Shown: one piece after another, positions 1 through 12,633 of the stretch | Position numbering within the stretch: the stretch's first letter is position 1 | Layout of the letters: each line of letters starts with the position of its first letter | NCBI GenBank assembly: GCA_022225965.2 | Contig: JAKJXP020000061.1 | Location: 124,001-188,000, forward strand | DNA: 64,000 nt | Direction of reading: 5' to 3' | Origin: Diatrype stigma | Lineage: Eukaryota > Ascomycota > Sordariomycetes > Xylariales > Diatrypaceae | The notes under the pieces: generated by a model | Databases searched by the model: none | What the model was told of the DNA's origin: nothing | The model's input: only the letters and a program-made list of their open reading frames with translations | Translations under genes and position numbers: made by a program

Positions 1-1551
1 AACATGGACCGGGCAAGTTGGTTCACGAGCCAGGAATTGGGCATCATGTTTCAATCGGCTGAGTTTGCTACATCTGTGAGCAGCAGCGTGTCTGAAGTCC
101 TGAGCAACAGGTTGGAACCAGTCTTTGATTCGGAACTAGCATAGAGTTTACTTTTGACATTACTGTGCCTCTTGGGGCCACACATTACCTACGAATAACT
201 ACCCACGCAGGATCATGGGAACTGCTGGTGGATGATGGGTCCGCCACACTCCAGCGTCGGCCCGAGGCAAGTTCGGGGTCCCGCGTAATGCATGTGCTCA
301 TCCCGATTGAAGGCCTTGTCCACACACAACGTAACAGCTATAGGGTCCCTCTGTCTCTCACTTTATTCACGCATTGTCATACGCCACTTCTTGGTAAATG
401 TAACATCACTTTACGAAATCGTTGGAATAAGCACGGTGTACCCGACGTTGCCTGTCGATACCAAGCGCAGGCATTGCCTATATGGGACGTGGTCATGTAA
501 GGTTTATTATCGAAAGATCATTATCGAAAGAACCAACATCGCTATTGCGTTCGGTAGTCCTTTCGAAAGTGGCTAGGAGCAGGAGTCCAGGGCCAAGGAG
601 CGAGCTTGGTTATACAGTGGTTATACTACGCATGTTCTGAGTGGGGGATTCTTCCCATCTAGCCCACGTAGCCAAGCACCCCAGCACTGATTAGGCTTAC
701 TGAGGCTTCATCCCACTCCGGATTTCACCTATCGCAGTAGCGCATTCGATCCGTCTTCGTCCACTGGCGCCGCCGTTCTCCCACCTCCGTCTTCTAACAC
801 CCCACGCGACATCTTTCCCATTAACCTGGGGCTTAGGCACGGGGTCTCGTTACATAGTAGTTATCCTTGGGTGTCAAGCCTAGCCTTCCGAAAGGCCTAT
901 AGACCTATGGACACAGTCTGTCCTGCATGCTCTAGACTAATGGCTTGTAGAATAGCTTGCCAATGGAGGGGAATGTGTCTCGAACATACCTTTTGTTCCA
1001 TTGTCATGCCAGGCTGCCAATTGCCAAGTCTAGCATAGGTAACTTCTCACCGGAATGGAGCCATGGCATGCATCATACCTTGCCCCGGCCTCGCTAATAG
1101 CAAGTTTCTGTGGCCTGAGAGTGTAACCCAATAGAGCCAGGATGTCGGGCGATCGAAGAGGCTGGTACTGGTACCAGCTGCATGGCCGATGTGACGGTCC
1201 CAGGATGCCGGGTTCACAAATAAATCTGTGCCTTCTCACAGGACCCTGAGGTTTCTCTCGTTCCTTTTCCCGGTGAATTCACCTGACCATTGGCATTGAG
1301 CGGACGGCTTATTTGTACCCGTTACATTGACCGAGTCCACCTAGGATTCGAATAGGAAGCCTTCACTACTAAGCGTGGTTCTGTCTATCATTCTACTCCA
1401 TGGAATTCGTGGCCGAGTTCTTTTCCCTCCTTCTCAAAGCACTCTTCGGTAAGACAGCAGCCATCCGCCGCTTCAGGTCTGCGGATTCCCGCTGAGAACC
1501 TACCGAAACATTCAACGAACCGAGCAAACACGACCAAGTGGAACGCCAAAG
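1..1551. other. Intergenic region, no gene seen
   Basis: No reading frame here has a recognisable motif or a plausible exon chain; the open frames are short and overlap on both strands. The left end could hold the tail of a gene outside the window, but nothing shows it. The last few hundred bases are presumably the promoter and leader of the permease that follows. Confidence 0.6.
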
Positions 1552-3457
1552 ATGGTAGCATCAGGGATCGATTATTCGATCGACTCACCTCCGGTGTACG
1601 GGAACGGCGGACCGGGCCGCGATGCTGAAAAGAATGTTGTCGACAAAGGTGGCCAACCGGCCAGCCTCGCTTCAGTCGAAGTCGGAGCCGGCACTTCGGT
1701 CCACCGGACGTTGAGAGCCCGCCATATCCAGTTAATCGGTATCGGCGGTACCATCGGCACGGCGCTCTACGTGCAGATCGGCCGGGGGCTGATGCAGGGA
1801 GGACCCGCTAGTCTGTTCATCGCCTTTTCTTTCTGGTGCACCGTCATCCTCTCCCTCACGGTGTGCTTAGCCGAGATGGTTACCTACCTGCCCATCTCGT
1901 CGCCGTTCATCCGCTTTGCCGGCCGCTACGTCGACGAGGCCTTCGGCTTTATGACGGGCTGGAACTTCTTCGTCTTCGAGGCGGCCATGGTCCCATTCGA
2001 GATCACGGCATGTAACGTCATCATCACCTACTGGAGCGACGCCGTGCCCACCGGGGCCATCGTCGCCATCGTCATCGTCCTCTACGCCGTGATCAACTTC
2101 GCCGCGGTCAAGTACTACGGCGAGATGGAGTTCTGGGCGGCCATGGGCAAGTTCATGCTCATCGTCGGCCTGATCATCTTCACCTTCCTCGTCATGGTGG
2201 GGGCCAACCCGCAGCACGACGCCTTCGGCTTCCGGTTCTGGTACGACCCGGGCCCGTTCACCGAGTACTACAGCACGGGCGCGCTCGGCAAGTTCCAGGG
2301 CTTCGTGCAGTGCCTGATCATGGCGTCCTTCACGATCGCGGGGCCGGACTACGTGTCCATGTCGGCGGGCGAGGCCGAGAACCCCCGCGTGGTGCTCCCC
2401 CGCGCCTTCAACGCCGTCTTCTACCGCCTGACGGCCTTCTTCGTCCTGGGCTCCCTGTGCGTCGGCATCCTGACCCCCTACGACGACCCGGACATGGTGG
2501 ACGCGTTCCTGAACGGGCGGCCGGGCGCGGCCGCCTCGCCCTACGTCGTCGCCATGCGCCGCCTCGGCATCCCGGCCCTGCCGCACATCGTCAACGCCAT
2601 GGTGCTGACGGCCGCCTTCTCGGCCGGCAACAGCTACGTGTACTGCGCGTCGCGGTCGCTGTACGGGCTCGCGCTCGAGGGCAAGGCGCCCCGGGTCCTG
2701 CGCCGCGTCACGCGCCGCACCGGCGTGCCCGTCTACTGCGTCGGCGCCGTCCTGCTCGTCGCCCTGCTCGCCTTCCTCGCCGTCAGCAACAACGCCGCCG
2801 TCGTCCTCAGCTGGTTCGTCTCCCTCGTCACCGCCTCCCAGCTCATCAACTTCACCGCCATGTGCGTCACCTACCTGTGCTTCCGCCGCGCCTGCCGCGC
2901 CCAGGGCATCCCCCGCGAGACCCTCCCCTACCGCGCCTGGTTCCAGCCCTGGGGCGCCTACTACGCCGGCATTATCACCTTCATCATGACCTTTGTCGGC
3001 GGCTACACCGTGTTCCTGCCTGGGAACTGGAACGTGCCGGATTTCCTGTTCTCGTGAGTCTTTAACTTGTTTTGTGTTCTTCCCCCTTCACCTATCCGTT
3101 ACCCTGCTCTACTCGCTTCTCGCTTGCTCCCCAGGTATCTCCAGACCCAATGCATGCTGACGCGCTCCCTTTGTTGTAGGTACACGATGGTCTTCATCAA
3201 CCCCCTGCTGTTCCTCGGATACAAGTTCTATCACAAGACCCGCCCGCATCCGCCGGCTGAAGTGGACCTGCACAAGAACCTGGCCGAGGTCGAGGAGTAT
3301 GAAAGGAACTATGTCCCGACGCCACCGAGGTAAGGTATTTTCTTTGCTGGTGTGCCCCCGGTGCCAGACGCTCAGCCTTCTGTCTGTTTTGTTTTCCTTT
3401 TGCTAACGGGAAGATAGCAACGTCTTTGAAAAGTGGCTCGACAGGATATTTGGCTGA
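1552..3457 (+). CDS. Amino-acid permease (YAT/APC family)
   Basis: Predicted plasma-membrane amino-acid/proton symporter. Exons 1552-3053, 3180-3329 and 3418-3457 give 563 residues, normal for fungal YAT permeases. Both introns are GT-AG; the second has a perfect TGCTAAC branch point at 3401-3407. After a hydrophilic N-terminus of about 55 residues comes the first helix with the family signature HIQLIGIGGTIGTALY, then about twelve hydrophobic segments. The loop GPDYVSMSAGEAENPRVVLP matches the conserved mid-protein motif of the family. The cytosolic tail ends NVFEKWLDRIFG, as in many homologues; this end is reached only through the third, 40-nt exon. The substrate cannot be read from sequence; AGP2-, proline- or DIP5-like specificities are all possible. 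Exon 1 is very GC-rich, so long antisense open frames over it are composition artefacts. Confidence 0.9.
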
Positions 3458-4780
3458 AGCTGCGAGTAGTACGAGATAGCATGATTCGCCTGCGATGCCG
3501 TGACGTTGCGCTGTGGTGCCGGAGTACTGGTGAGACGATCCCCCGTGAAGCAGATAGATACATTATTCAGGTTGCATTACCTGAATTTTGGATACGGTTT
3601 CAGTCCAGTCTTTGACTTCTAAACGACATCATGAGGTACATAGTCAAGATCTAGTTCTATGTAAAACGTCAGCAACCTAGCGTAACGCCTATTACTGCCT
3701 TCTCCAACCGTTATAACTAAGTTATGACTGGTCAAAGTTATATTCAGGTTGATAGTACAGTCCGAACCCCCCCTTCCCTTGTAACTAGGCATCGCATATC
3801 AGAATACTTTACAGACAGCAGAAGAACTTTTCAACCATCCCTATATGTCTGTATCTCGTGCAACGGTTATTCTGCATCGGTTATACCGGTCATTCCGTGT
3901 CTTCGAAGACTGTCAGAACCCTCATTTCTTCTTTTTTTTTTTTCTTTTTCTTTCTCCCTTTTTTAAAAACATGGCCCCTAATCGAGTGATCTTACCTGAG
4001 TTTCAAGGAAGTCAGGACGCCGTAGTCATGCGAATACACAAACCTGAAGTATGTGAGCCTACGCACTTGTGAATCTGAGTTCGTGTAACCCTTCTTCCTC
4101 CCTTTGAGCACCGAGCTGATTCCCACATATTTGCACACATAGTTAGGTAGTTATTAGCTAGAGGCCCAATAGTATCTGCAATAAGACCGCCAAGACGCCT
4201 CTAAAGCGGTCGAATCTCGACTCCTGCTTGCCAAGATCGCCAACCCCGTACCTGGCGGATTGGGGAAAGCGTACCGAGATAGCCAGAGCGCAGGTGCGAT
4301 AACGACTGGTCCTCGTCGAATCATCGAGAGAACAACGTGCCAAAGGCTCCGAGTTATGACATATAGGCACCGCTGGTGCGGGTCGTGGTCTGTCGTGAAT
4401 CAGGAAGGTCGACAAGGAGGAGAAAGTATATTGTTTAAAGACACCAGGCCAGGGAACTTTAACAACCACTACTTGGTAACTAATCTTTCGTGCGTGGTTA
4501 AGTGTCGCCCCCCGGTGCTTTTAGATATCTGCTTGTTGCAACGCTGCCGTCCCTCCCCACTAGAAAGTCCCCTGGGTATCGTTGCGTTGATCGACAACGT
4601 TGATTTGTATTTAAACTCCCACAACCCCAAGTGGTGGTCACGATGCGCGCGACTTTCTCGTTCTTCTTGTCAAGTCATGTCGTGTTAGTGAGCGAGTGAG
4701 TAATTGTTCGCCGCTTCGAGTTGCGCCGTCTTGCCTTCGCAAAAAATACCAAACGCAAAGAGCCAGGTTCCGGCATCACA
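3458..4780. other. Intergenic region, no gene seen
   Basis: This spacer separates the permease from the 5'-nucleotidase. It contains a pyrimidine tract near 3928-3962 and several short unrelated open frames, none with a motif. The right part presumably contains the nucleotidase promoter and leader. Confidence 0.55.
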
Positions 4781-6709
4781 ATGGTGCGTCTAGCTCTTCT
4801 GTCGTCCCTCGCAGCAGCAGCCAGCGGGTTGGCGGGCCTGGCTGTTGCAGAGGAGGATTCGCTGTACAGCGGTCGCCTTTCGAAGCGCTTTATTGACGAC
4901 GAGGGCAACTACAACATCTCCTTCTACCACATCAATGACGTGCACGCGCACCTGGACGAGTTCTCGTCGTCCGGCACGGACTGCACGAAGCCCGAGAACG
5001 GCTGCTACGGGGGCTACGCGCGGGTCAAGACGGTGCTCAACGAGACGCGGCCGGCGCACCCCGACAGCCTGCTGCTGAACGTCGGCGACGAGTTCCAGGG
5101 CACGCTCTTCTACACGTTCTACAAGGGGGAGAAGATCGCCGACGTGCTGAACGAGATCGGCTTCGACGCCATGACGCTGGGGAACCACGAGTTCGACGGC
5201 GGCGACGACGAGCTCGGCGACTTCCTGCAGAACCTGACCTTCCCCGTCGTGTCGGCCAACATCGACTCGGGCAATGCGAAGCTGAACGCGACCATCAAGC
5301 CGTACCACATCTTCGAGGAGCACCAGCTCGCCGTGATCGGCGCCACGACCGACACCGTGCCGGGCATCTCCAGCCCGGGGCCCGACACGCACTTCGGCGA
5401 CGCCATTGCCGCCGTCCAGGCCGCGGTCGACGAGATCCGGAGCACGACCAACATCACGCGCATCGCGGCCATCACGCACATCGGGTACGAGGTCGACAAG
5501 CGGCTGGCGCAGGAGACCACGGGCTTGTACCTCATCATGGGCGGGCACTCGCACACGCTGCTGGGCGACATGGAGGGCGCCGAGGGCCCTTACCCGACCA
5601 TCGAGAAGAACAGGGACGGCGAGGAGGTCTTCATCGTCACGGCGTACCGCTGGGGCGAGTACCTCGGGTACATCGACGTCACCTACGACGCCGAGGGCCG
5701 GGTCCTGGCCTACCACGGCGCCCCCATCCACCTGACCAACGCCACCGAGCAGGACGCCGACCTGCAGGCCCAGATCGAGGCGTGGAGGGGCCCCTTCGAG
5801 GAGTTCGCCAACGAGCAGGTCGGCGAGACCAACATCGTGCTCGACCAGACGACGTGCCAGAAGCAGGAGTGCACGCTCGGCGACCTTGTGTGCGAGTACG
5901 TGATTGATCCTTCCTATACATCCTTTCATCTTCCATCCACCCAATCCACCCCCTTTCCCAGCTACCAGAAACCCGCACGCGTCCTAACTACTGACTTTTA
6001 ATTTCTGTTATCTAGCGCCCTGCTGGAGTACCGCACCAACAGCAGCAGCGCCGCGGCCTTCGCACTCGTCAACGCGGGCGGCATCCGCGCGACGATCGAC
6101 CAGGGCGCCATCACGCGCGGCGAGGTGCTGACGTCGTTCCCGTTCGGCAACGCCGTGGTGGAGGTTACGTACACGGGCGCGGAGCTGCGGCAGATCTTCG
6201 AAGGGCTCGTCAGCGGCGTCAACCAGCTGAACGGCAAGGAGGTCACCAGCTTCTTCCAGGTCAGCACGGGCGTCAAGGTCGAGTACAACCCCGATGCCGA
6301 GGCGGGCGCGCGCCTCGTCCGGCTCACCGTCGGGGAGGATGTTGTTGATGGTAGTGATGATGAGACGAAGTATACGATCGTCACGCTGGACTTCCTGACC
6401 AGCGGTGGCGATAATATCCTGGAGGCGGTCGATGAGGGCGTCGTCGTCCTCGATACCATAGATGAGGTCCTGACCAACTACATCCAGGCCCACAGCCCGA
6501 TCGACTTCGAGCTCGACGGCCGGATCGCCGTCGTCGCCGGTAGTGCTAGCAGCAGCAACAGCACAGAGCCTACCGGCACTGCCGACGACAGTGCATCGGC
6601 GCCAGCGGAAACGACTGGCACCGGCACCAGCACCGGCGCTGGGGAGAAGCTCAGCATGAATTTTGCGTTTTTGGTTCTCACCATTGGCGTGGCTTCTGTT
6701 GTCATTTGA
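4781..6709 (+). CDS. Secreted 5'-nucleotidase, probably GPI-anchored
   Basis: Predicted extracellular metallophosphoesterase that dephosphorylates nucleotides. Exons 4781-5895 and 6016-6709 give 602 residues. The ATG at 4781 is preferred over an in-frame ATG 20 codons upstream because it starts directly with a signal peptide (MVRLALLSSLAAAASGLAGLAVA). The calcineurin-like fold shows the metal ligands: IND-VHAH near residues 51-57, GD in NVGDEFQG, GNHEFD at 134-139, and later THIGYE and GGHSH. The 5'-nucleotidase C-terminal domain follows; splicing restores LVCDALLEYR across the junction, and VNAGGIRA follows. The protein ends with a Ser/Thr-rich stretch and a hydrophobic tail (LSMNFAFLVLTIGVASVVI), typical of a GPI-anchor signal. 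A branch point (CTAAC) lies just before the 3' splice site at 6015. Convergent with LSC1. Confidence 0.9.
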
Positions 6710-7752
6710 CCGTAGATCATTTTCGCCACCACATAATTAATTCTACGGTTGCTCTTGGAGGCAGGAACAAGTCCTGAACACTCCAGGTTTTCAAAATAAT
6801 GATTAGAGATGCCCGTAGATGCCCGCCTCGTCTTTGCCAGTGAAGCCCTCCTACGTCGTTCCATAACCCCCTTCCCCCCTTTTTCGGACGCGACTGGTTT
6901 TCCACCTATATATATACCCCTATACTGACTATAGAGGTAATATGAAACCCGTCACGTCAGAGATGACCAATTTGCTGCTCGACCGCTGAACCAGGCAGGA
7001 TGGATTACTTTGTCTTAAGGCCCACCTACGTAGATGCGGCAACGCTGCGATTCCGTCTACAATGTCACGGATACCTCATCCAATCCAGGAAGATTCATGG
7101 AAAGTAGAATATCTAAGGAAACTACATGTCTAGCCATCAACTCGTCCCCATCAGCAACATCGGGCGACGACTACACTAAAGATACGTACGATTGTCGCTA
7201 GCCGAGGCGTGAACCTCTCGAGCCAGATCCTGGCCTCGCTGTTCTTCTGGCTTAGCCTCTTGATCAATGCTGCTGTTTTGATACCACATATATCAAATAC
7301 AAGACAAACAAGCAATAAGATAGATAATAGATATCATGCACTATCCGCCATCCGTCCGTCCTGCCGTTCTATGATTTAATATAAAAAAGGAAAGAAAAGG
7401 GGAATGGGGAAACCCGCGCGCAGACGTAACATAACACAAGATAGCACTCTAGTAAAACTCCTCCCTTGTGTGTCTTGTCTACCAAGCTTGTCTCTCACTC
7501 AAGATCGCATCTTTCTCTCGTCCCCTCTTGTCTCGTTCAACCGCGTTGCGTTGCGTGCATTACTACAACAGTCCTCCGGACAGGGGATTGATTCCATCCA
7601 TCCATTCCACCCGTCCATCCGTCTCCCTTGGTTCCTCCATTCCTATTCTATCCTAAGCCACTTAACCCTTCTAGTTTATTGGCACACAAGCGCGTTTGGG
7701 ATCTGTAAAGTACATGTACATAGGCGCACGCATCGGATCGGATCGGACCGCT
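6710..7752. other. Intergenic region between convergent genes
   Basis: This spacer lies between two convergent stop codons and should hold the 3' ends of the 5'-nucleotidase and LSC1 transcripts. Short open frames on the plus strand are antisense to the LSC1 3' UTR and show no motif. Confidence 0.55.
7675..7680 (-). terminator. Candidate poly(A) signal AATAAA for LSC1
   Basis: The minus strand reads AATAAA about 75 nt after the LSC1 stop codon. Fungal poly(A) signals are degenerate, so this is only a plausible site. Confidence 0.35.
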
Positions 7753-9022
7753 CTATAGCAAGTCCCGCTTGACGAAGGCCTCGCGCAGGGCGCGTCCCAG
7801 GTTGGCGGGCGACCGCTCGACGACGACGCCGGCGGACTCCAGGGCCTTGATCTTGGAGTCGGCACCGCCCTTGCCACCGGACACGATGGCGCCGGCGTGG
7901 CCCATCCGTCGGCCGGGGGGCGCGCTGATGCCGGCGATGAAGCTGACGACGGGCTTGCCGCCGTTAACGGTGTTGTTCTCACGCAGGAAGTCGGCGGCGT
8001 CCTCCTCGGCCGAACCGCCGATCTCGCCGATCATGATGATGCCGTCCGTCTCCTCGTCCTTGAGGAAGACCTTCAGGCAGTCGATGAAGTTGGTGCCGCT
8101 GAAGGGGTCACCGCCGATGCCGACGACGAGGGACTGGCCGAGGCCGGCCTGCGTCGTCTGGTTGACGGCTTCGTAGGTCAGGGTGCCGGATCGCGAGACG
8201 ATACCAATGCGACCGCGCTTGTGGATGAAACCAGGCATGATGCCGATCTTGCACTGGCCGGGGGCGATGATACCGGGGCAGTTGGGTCCAACAAGGCGGG
8301 TCTTGGATTGCGACTTCAGGATATCGGTGATGCGGACCATGTCTGAGAGCTTGTTAGACTGGCAGAGAGTACAGGTGACCATCGGGACCGTGGTGGCATA
8401 CCGTGCTGGGGAATACCCTCCGTGATGCAGACAACCAGGGGCACTTCGGCGGCAACGGCTTCTTCAATACCTGCGGCAGCCAGCGGCGGCCTGTGAAATA
8501 AAGCGAGTTGGTCAGTTCCCTAGGCTTGAGCTACGCCTCAGAGCTCGCATTCCAGAACTCACGGGACGAAGATAGCAGTAGCGTTTGCGCCAGTTTGCTT
8601 GACGGCGTCGGCTACGGTTCCAAACACTGGCAGGCCCAGATGCTCCTGACCAGCCTTCTTGGGGTTTGTGCCTCCAACCACCTTGGTACCTAAGATGAGC
8701 ATCGACGTTAGACTTGGGTCGTGTTCGGGTGGGGGTTGTAGGCCGGTGGTCTTATTTACCATATTCAATGGCTTGCTGGGCGTGGAAACTAGAAAAATGC
8801 TATCGTGAGCCGAGAATTCGCACATGCTGGTTGGCTCCCTCGGGATGCAACCTACGTTCCCTGCTTCCCGGTGAAGCCCTGGTAGAGGACCTTGGTATCG
8901 GAGTTGATGCGCAGGTTGGCAATGGTCTGGGAGTAGGGCGAGTTCGAGGAACTGTATGCTCGTCGGGAGAGCTGGCGCAGGACGGCAGATCCTGGCCGCA
9001 TATGTCTCGAGATAGCCTGCAT
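7753..9022 (-). CDS. LSC1: Succinyl-CoA ligase alpha subunit, mitochondrial
   Basis: Alpha subunit of the TCA-cycle enzyme that converts succinyl-CoA to succinate with formation of a nucleoside triphosphate, acting in the mitochondrial matrix. Five exons on the minus strand: 9022-8856, 8788-8760, 8689-8563, 8490-8402 and 8342-7753, giving 333 residues (yeast LSC1 is about 330). The N-terminus ([20 protein letters not shown]) is basic and amphipathic, as expected for a matrix presequence. The CoA-binding motif [10 protein letters not shown] is completed across the first intron. Splicing then restores [26 protein letters not shown] and [13 protein letters not shown]. The phosphohistidine loop [18 protein letters not shown] carries the catalytic His at about residue 286. 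The second exon is only 29 nt. The start codon lies about 300 bp from a degraded transposon. Confidence 0.95.
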
Positions 9023-9271
9023 CTTCGATGACGATACCTGCGTAGAGTGTCCTTTTCTGATTGACCTGAGGAATTCTAGCCCGAAAAGACCTCCAGGCGA
9101 ACAACCAGAGAGGTGAGGAGAAGGGATAGGGGGTAGTAGAAGTAAAAGGGGGGGGGAGGGGGAATCGTCGTGTTGTGTTTGAACTTCTCAGAGAGTGATT
9201 TTATGACACCGGCGAATAGAGAAACGATTCCCTTGGGTAGGACGTCGTAACTGCACTAACGAACAGATACT

Positions 9272-9323
9272 GGCAGGTTTAGCAGGTTTGGCAGGTTTAG
9301 CAGGTCTAACAGGCCTAGCAGGC
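9272..9323. repeat. 9-bp minisatellite (GGCAGGTTT/AGCAGGTTT units)
   Basis: About six tandem copies of a nine-base unit of the form (G/A)GCAGGTTT, with degeneration in the last units. The array ends exactly against the left TA of the neighbouring transposon relic. Confidence 0.8.
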
Positions 9324-9325
9324 TA

Positions 9326-9420
9326 CTCGTCAGGGCTCTAATCGCCTTTTGACCCACAATTTTATGGCTTCGCCATTGGGGTCAGGAACAAGCTAAACGT
9401 ATTGCAAAAGCAAAACGTAG
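9326..9420 (+). repeat. Left terminal inverted repeat
   Basis: Pairs with 12634-12730. The outer 30 bases match apart from transitions, and the inner end (AAACGTATTGCAAAAGCAAA at 9395-9414) matches again, so the repeat is about 95 bp and imperfect in the middle. Confidence 0.75.
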
Positions 9421-12400
9421 TGTTTTCTACATAATTTCCCATATAAATTAGGTGGAACTTTATGTATCCTATTATTTGCCGATATTGCTATATACATTAA
9501 TATAGCTCCTTTATATATATAATAATTATCGAATAAAGCAATACGTTTTTTTAAAGCTTATAGTTATTACCTTTTTATAATTAATACTTAATATCTTCTT
9601 ATAGCACTTATTACCTTTTATAATTAGCATTTATAATTGGCACTTATTATTACTTATAATTAATTCTTTTTATAATTAACCCCTTATAATTAATCTTTTT
9701 TATAATTAACCTTTTTTATAATTACTTCTTATTATAATTATTATTACATATAATTATTATTAGCTTCGAACGGCTTCGAAATTTTGATTTTATTAATTAA
9801 ATTTATATTATTTAACAAAATAACAATTGCAATTATCGTTAAAATCCTTATTAACGCCAGGTTTGTCGGCTTTATCTTTGCTAGAAACTTTTATGCCCGA
9901 ATTAAGATCCTTTTTGCTTTTTTTCTTTAATTACTTACTTACTTTTCGGAAATCCATTATTATAAGTTACAAATTTTTATTTAATATGCCGCTTTTTTTT
10001 GGTTAAGTACTAATATTCTCGTATATCCGCGGAAAAGCCCTTAATCTTTCATTTTAAAAGTTCTTTCTTTTCTTTATTTCTAATTCCGGGAATTCTTTCC
10101 GTTACGTATTAATTTACGTATTAATCGAACCGTTTTTAAGCTTCTTTATTAGCCATTTAGATATTACTAATTTTATAAGGTCCTTATTATAAATTTAAGG
10201 TATATAAGGCCGTAAGCGGTTCCCGAATAATACCCAATATATGTTAAAACGTATATTATATTCGAATCGATTAAACTTTTTAGCTTTTATAATAATAACT
10301 TTGCGGCGCTTAAAATGGAAGTAATCGTAACGTATTTAGCGTTTTTTGCGATATTTATCGATAATTCAATATATATCGACAATTTCGTTTACGTATTGTT
10401 GCATAACGGCATTTTGCTTAAACCGTTTTTTTATCTTACTTGTTCGCAATTAAGCTTTTCGGTTTTTAATTTAATTTTCTCGTTAAAGGCGAAAGCTAGT
10501 TATTTATTTACGAAAGGTTTATAATTCGGCCTGCTTTTTATAAAAAAGCTTGCGTTTTATAATAGCTGCTTTTATGGCTTATCGATTTAATTCGTTTATA
10601 ATAATACGAAAGCGCTTATTATTTATTATAACATTCCTATATCGGAAAACCAGCTTATTGCGATTTCGGTTTTTCATAAATATACTCCTAAAATAACGTT
10701 TTTTTTCTTTCGTTTTTCGTTAATATCTTACGCAGTAAGCAATGTTATTGCGTTCGTTGTTTTGTTTTTTTTTTAATAACGTATGTTAATATAGGATTAA
10801 AGGCTTGCTTATTCTTAATATAAGCATTTAATTCCCAATTAATAAATTCGTTATAATAACGAATTATATTCATATTAAGCTTCGGAATTACTGCTTAAAA
10901 CCAGTTTTCGTATAATGCCTTCGGCTTTTTAGGGGTTTGCAGAAAAGTTAATATAAGGTTTATTATATGCCTTTTCCTTTATATTATTTCGTGCTTCCCC
11001 CTTATTATTAACCGTATTTCCCGGCTTTTTTCGTTTTTTTAATTTGCATTTTGTTTATTTTTATTTCTTATATAATTAGGTTTTTCCTTAATGTATTCCG
11101 GAAAAAGTGCCGAATTTAAGGGATATTTCAGCCGATCCAATATAATATTGGAATTAAAGAAATAAAGGCCCGAATTCCGCTACGTAAAAAGAATGTTTTT
11201 CTTTTTTATCGTTTGCCGCCGAATAATATATAATTCATTTAAGAAATCGAAAGTATTATAATCCAATTGCATCTTATAATTAAAAGATTTAACGATGTTT
11301 AATTAATGAAAATGCTTATAAATAAAGAAAATCCTTATATTTAAGGGCTGTAATTTATGCGTATTATATGGCGGCATTAAAAATAACATTACATTTGCCT
11401 TTTTATATTTTTCGAAAAATTCGATAATATAATGGCTTTTATAATTATTTATTAATAATATACGTTTTTGGCTTAAATTTTCCGATATAAAGTGCTTAAT
11501 TCAATAATCGACTTAATCGAGAGCTAGCTGATTATCGATGTATTTATTTGGGTTAATGGATAATACGGCTTTATTTTTAAGGTTATTATATAAATGTTTT
11601 TGTAATATTTATTTCTTAGGTAATATAACGAAAAGGGAAATGGGTTTTCCTGCTTTCGAAATAACTTCCATAATAATAATAAGCTTTTGCATTTTCGAAT
11701 TATTCGTAATAATTAACGGTATATTTATATAGGTTTACGTTTATATTTTGCTTATAAGCATATTTATTTTAAATCCCGATTTATTTGCGTTCCATTCGTT
11801 TTTCGGTAAGATATCGTTATTTTCGAAGGCCTTTTTATATGTCGCGAAATAACCTGCAGTATCGTCGTAATTTATTATAGCTTTGCGTGCAATAAAAAGG
11901 CTTTTCGTTCGGATATTATGAAATAATTCGGAATGCTTTTTTAGTTATCGCTTTGTTTATCGAATATAAGCCTTACCGTATTGCCCGTTACTTTTAATTA
12001 GGAAAATAACCGCTTTTGTAAGGGAAATAATAAAGATTTCGATTTTAACGTTAATATGGAAGTTAATTTAAGCCAAAAGGAATAATTTTTTTTCGGCCTT
12101 TAATAAGTAATAATTTCGTCGGACTTTATTTTAGGCTTTAACCCCTTTAAGGCGATTTCATATAATTTTCGGATTAACATTATAATACAAAGCGGCAGCC
12201 TTTTTTATTCCGAAATATCCTTTTTTTTTTAATTTTTTATAGCCAATTATATGCGCTTTTTCTTAAGAAGCGCGAATACGTTTAAAGGCGCGATAAGTTA
12301 AGGAATATATAATTGCTTAGTGCGTTTTATTTTATTAAAGAAATCGGTAATTTCTAAAAGGCAAAAAGAAAGGAATAAAAGGGTTAAAAACAATAGAATT

Positions 12401-12633
12401 ATCGAATTATAAAAACAACGAAAAAAACGAAGAATTAATAAGAGCGTAGGAATTAATAAAAACGCGAAAAACGCGAAGAATCTTTTTAAGGCTTATTAAA
12501 ATTATTGTTTTACATAATTCTAATAATAAAATAATAGTTGCAAATATTTTATGCATTAAAACGAAAAATTGCAATACGTTATGCTATATCGATTTTAAGT
12601 AAGAAACGCATATAAATAATATATAGCAATTTA

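Noticed and set aside
4790..5944. Antisense open frame of 384 codons opposite the 5'-nucleotidase
   Set aside because: It mirrors a GC-rich coding exon with G/C third positions, has no motif, and the sense strand carries all catalytic motifs.
10315..11732. Small open frames inside the AT-rich block as genes
   Set aside because: They are Phe/Leu/Ile/Asn/Tyr-rich products of AT mutation in a dead element.
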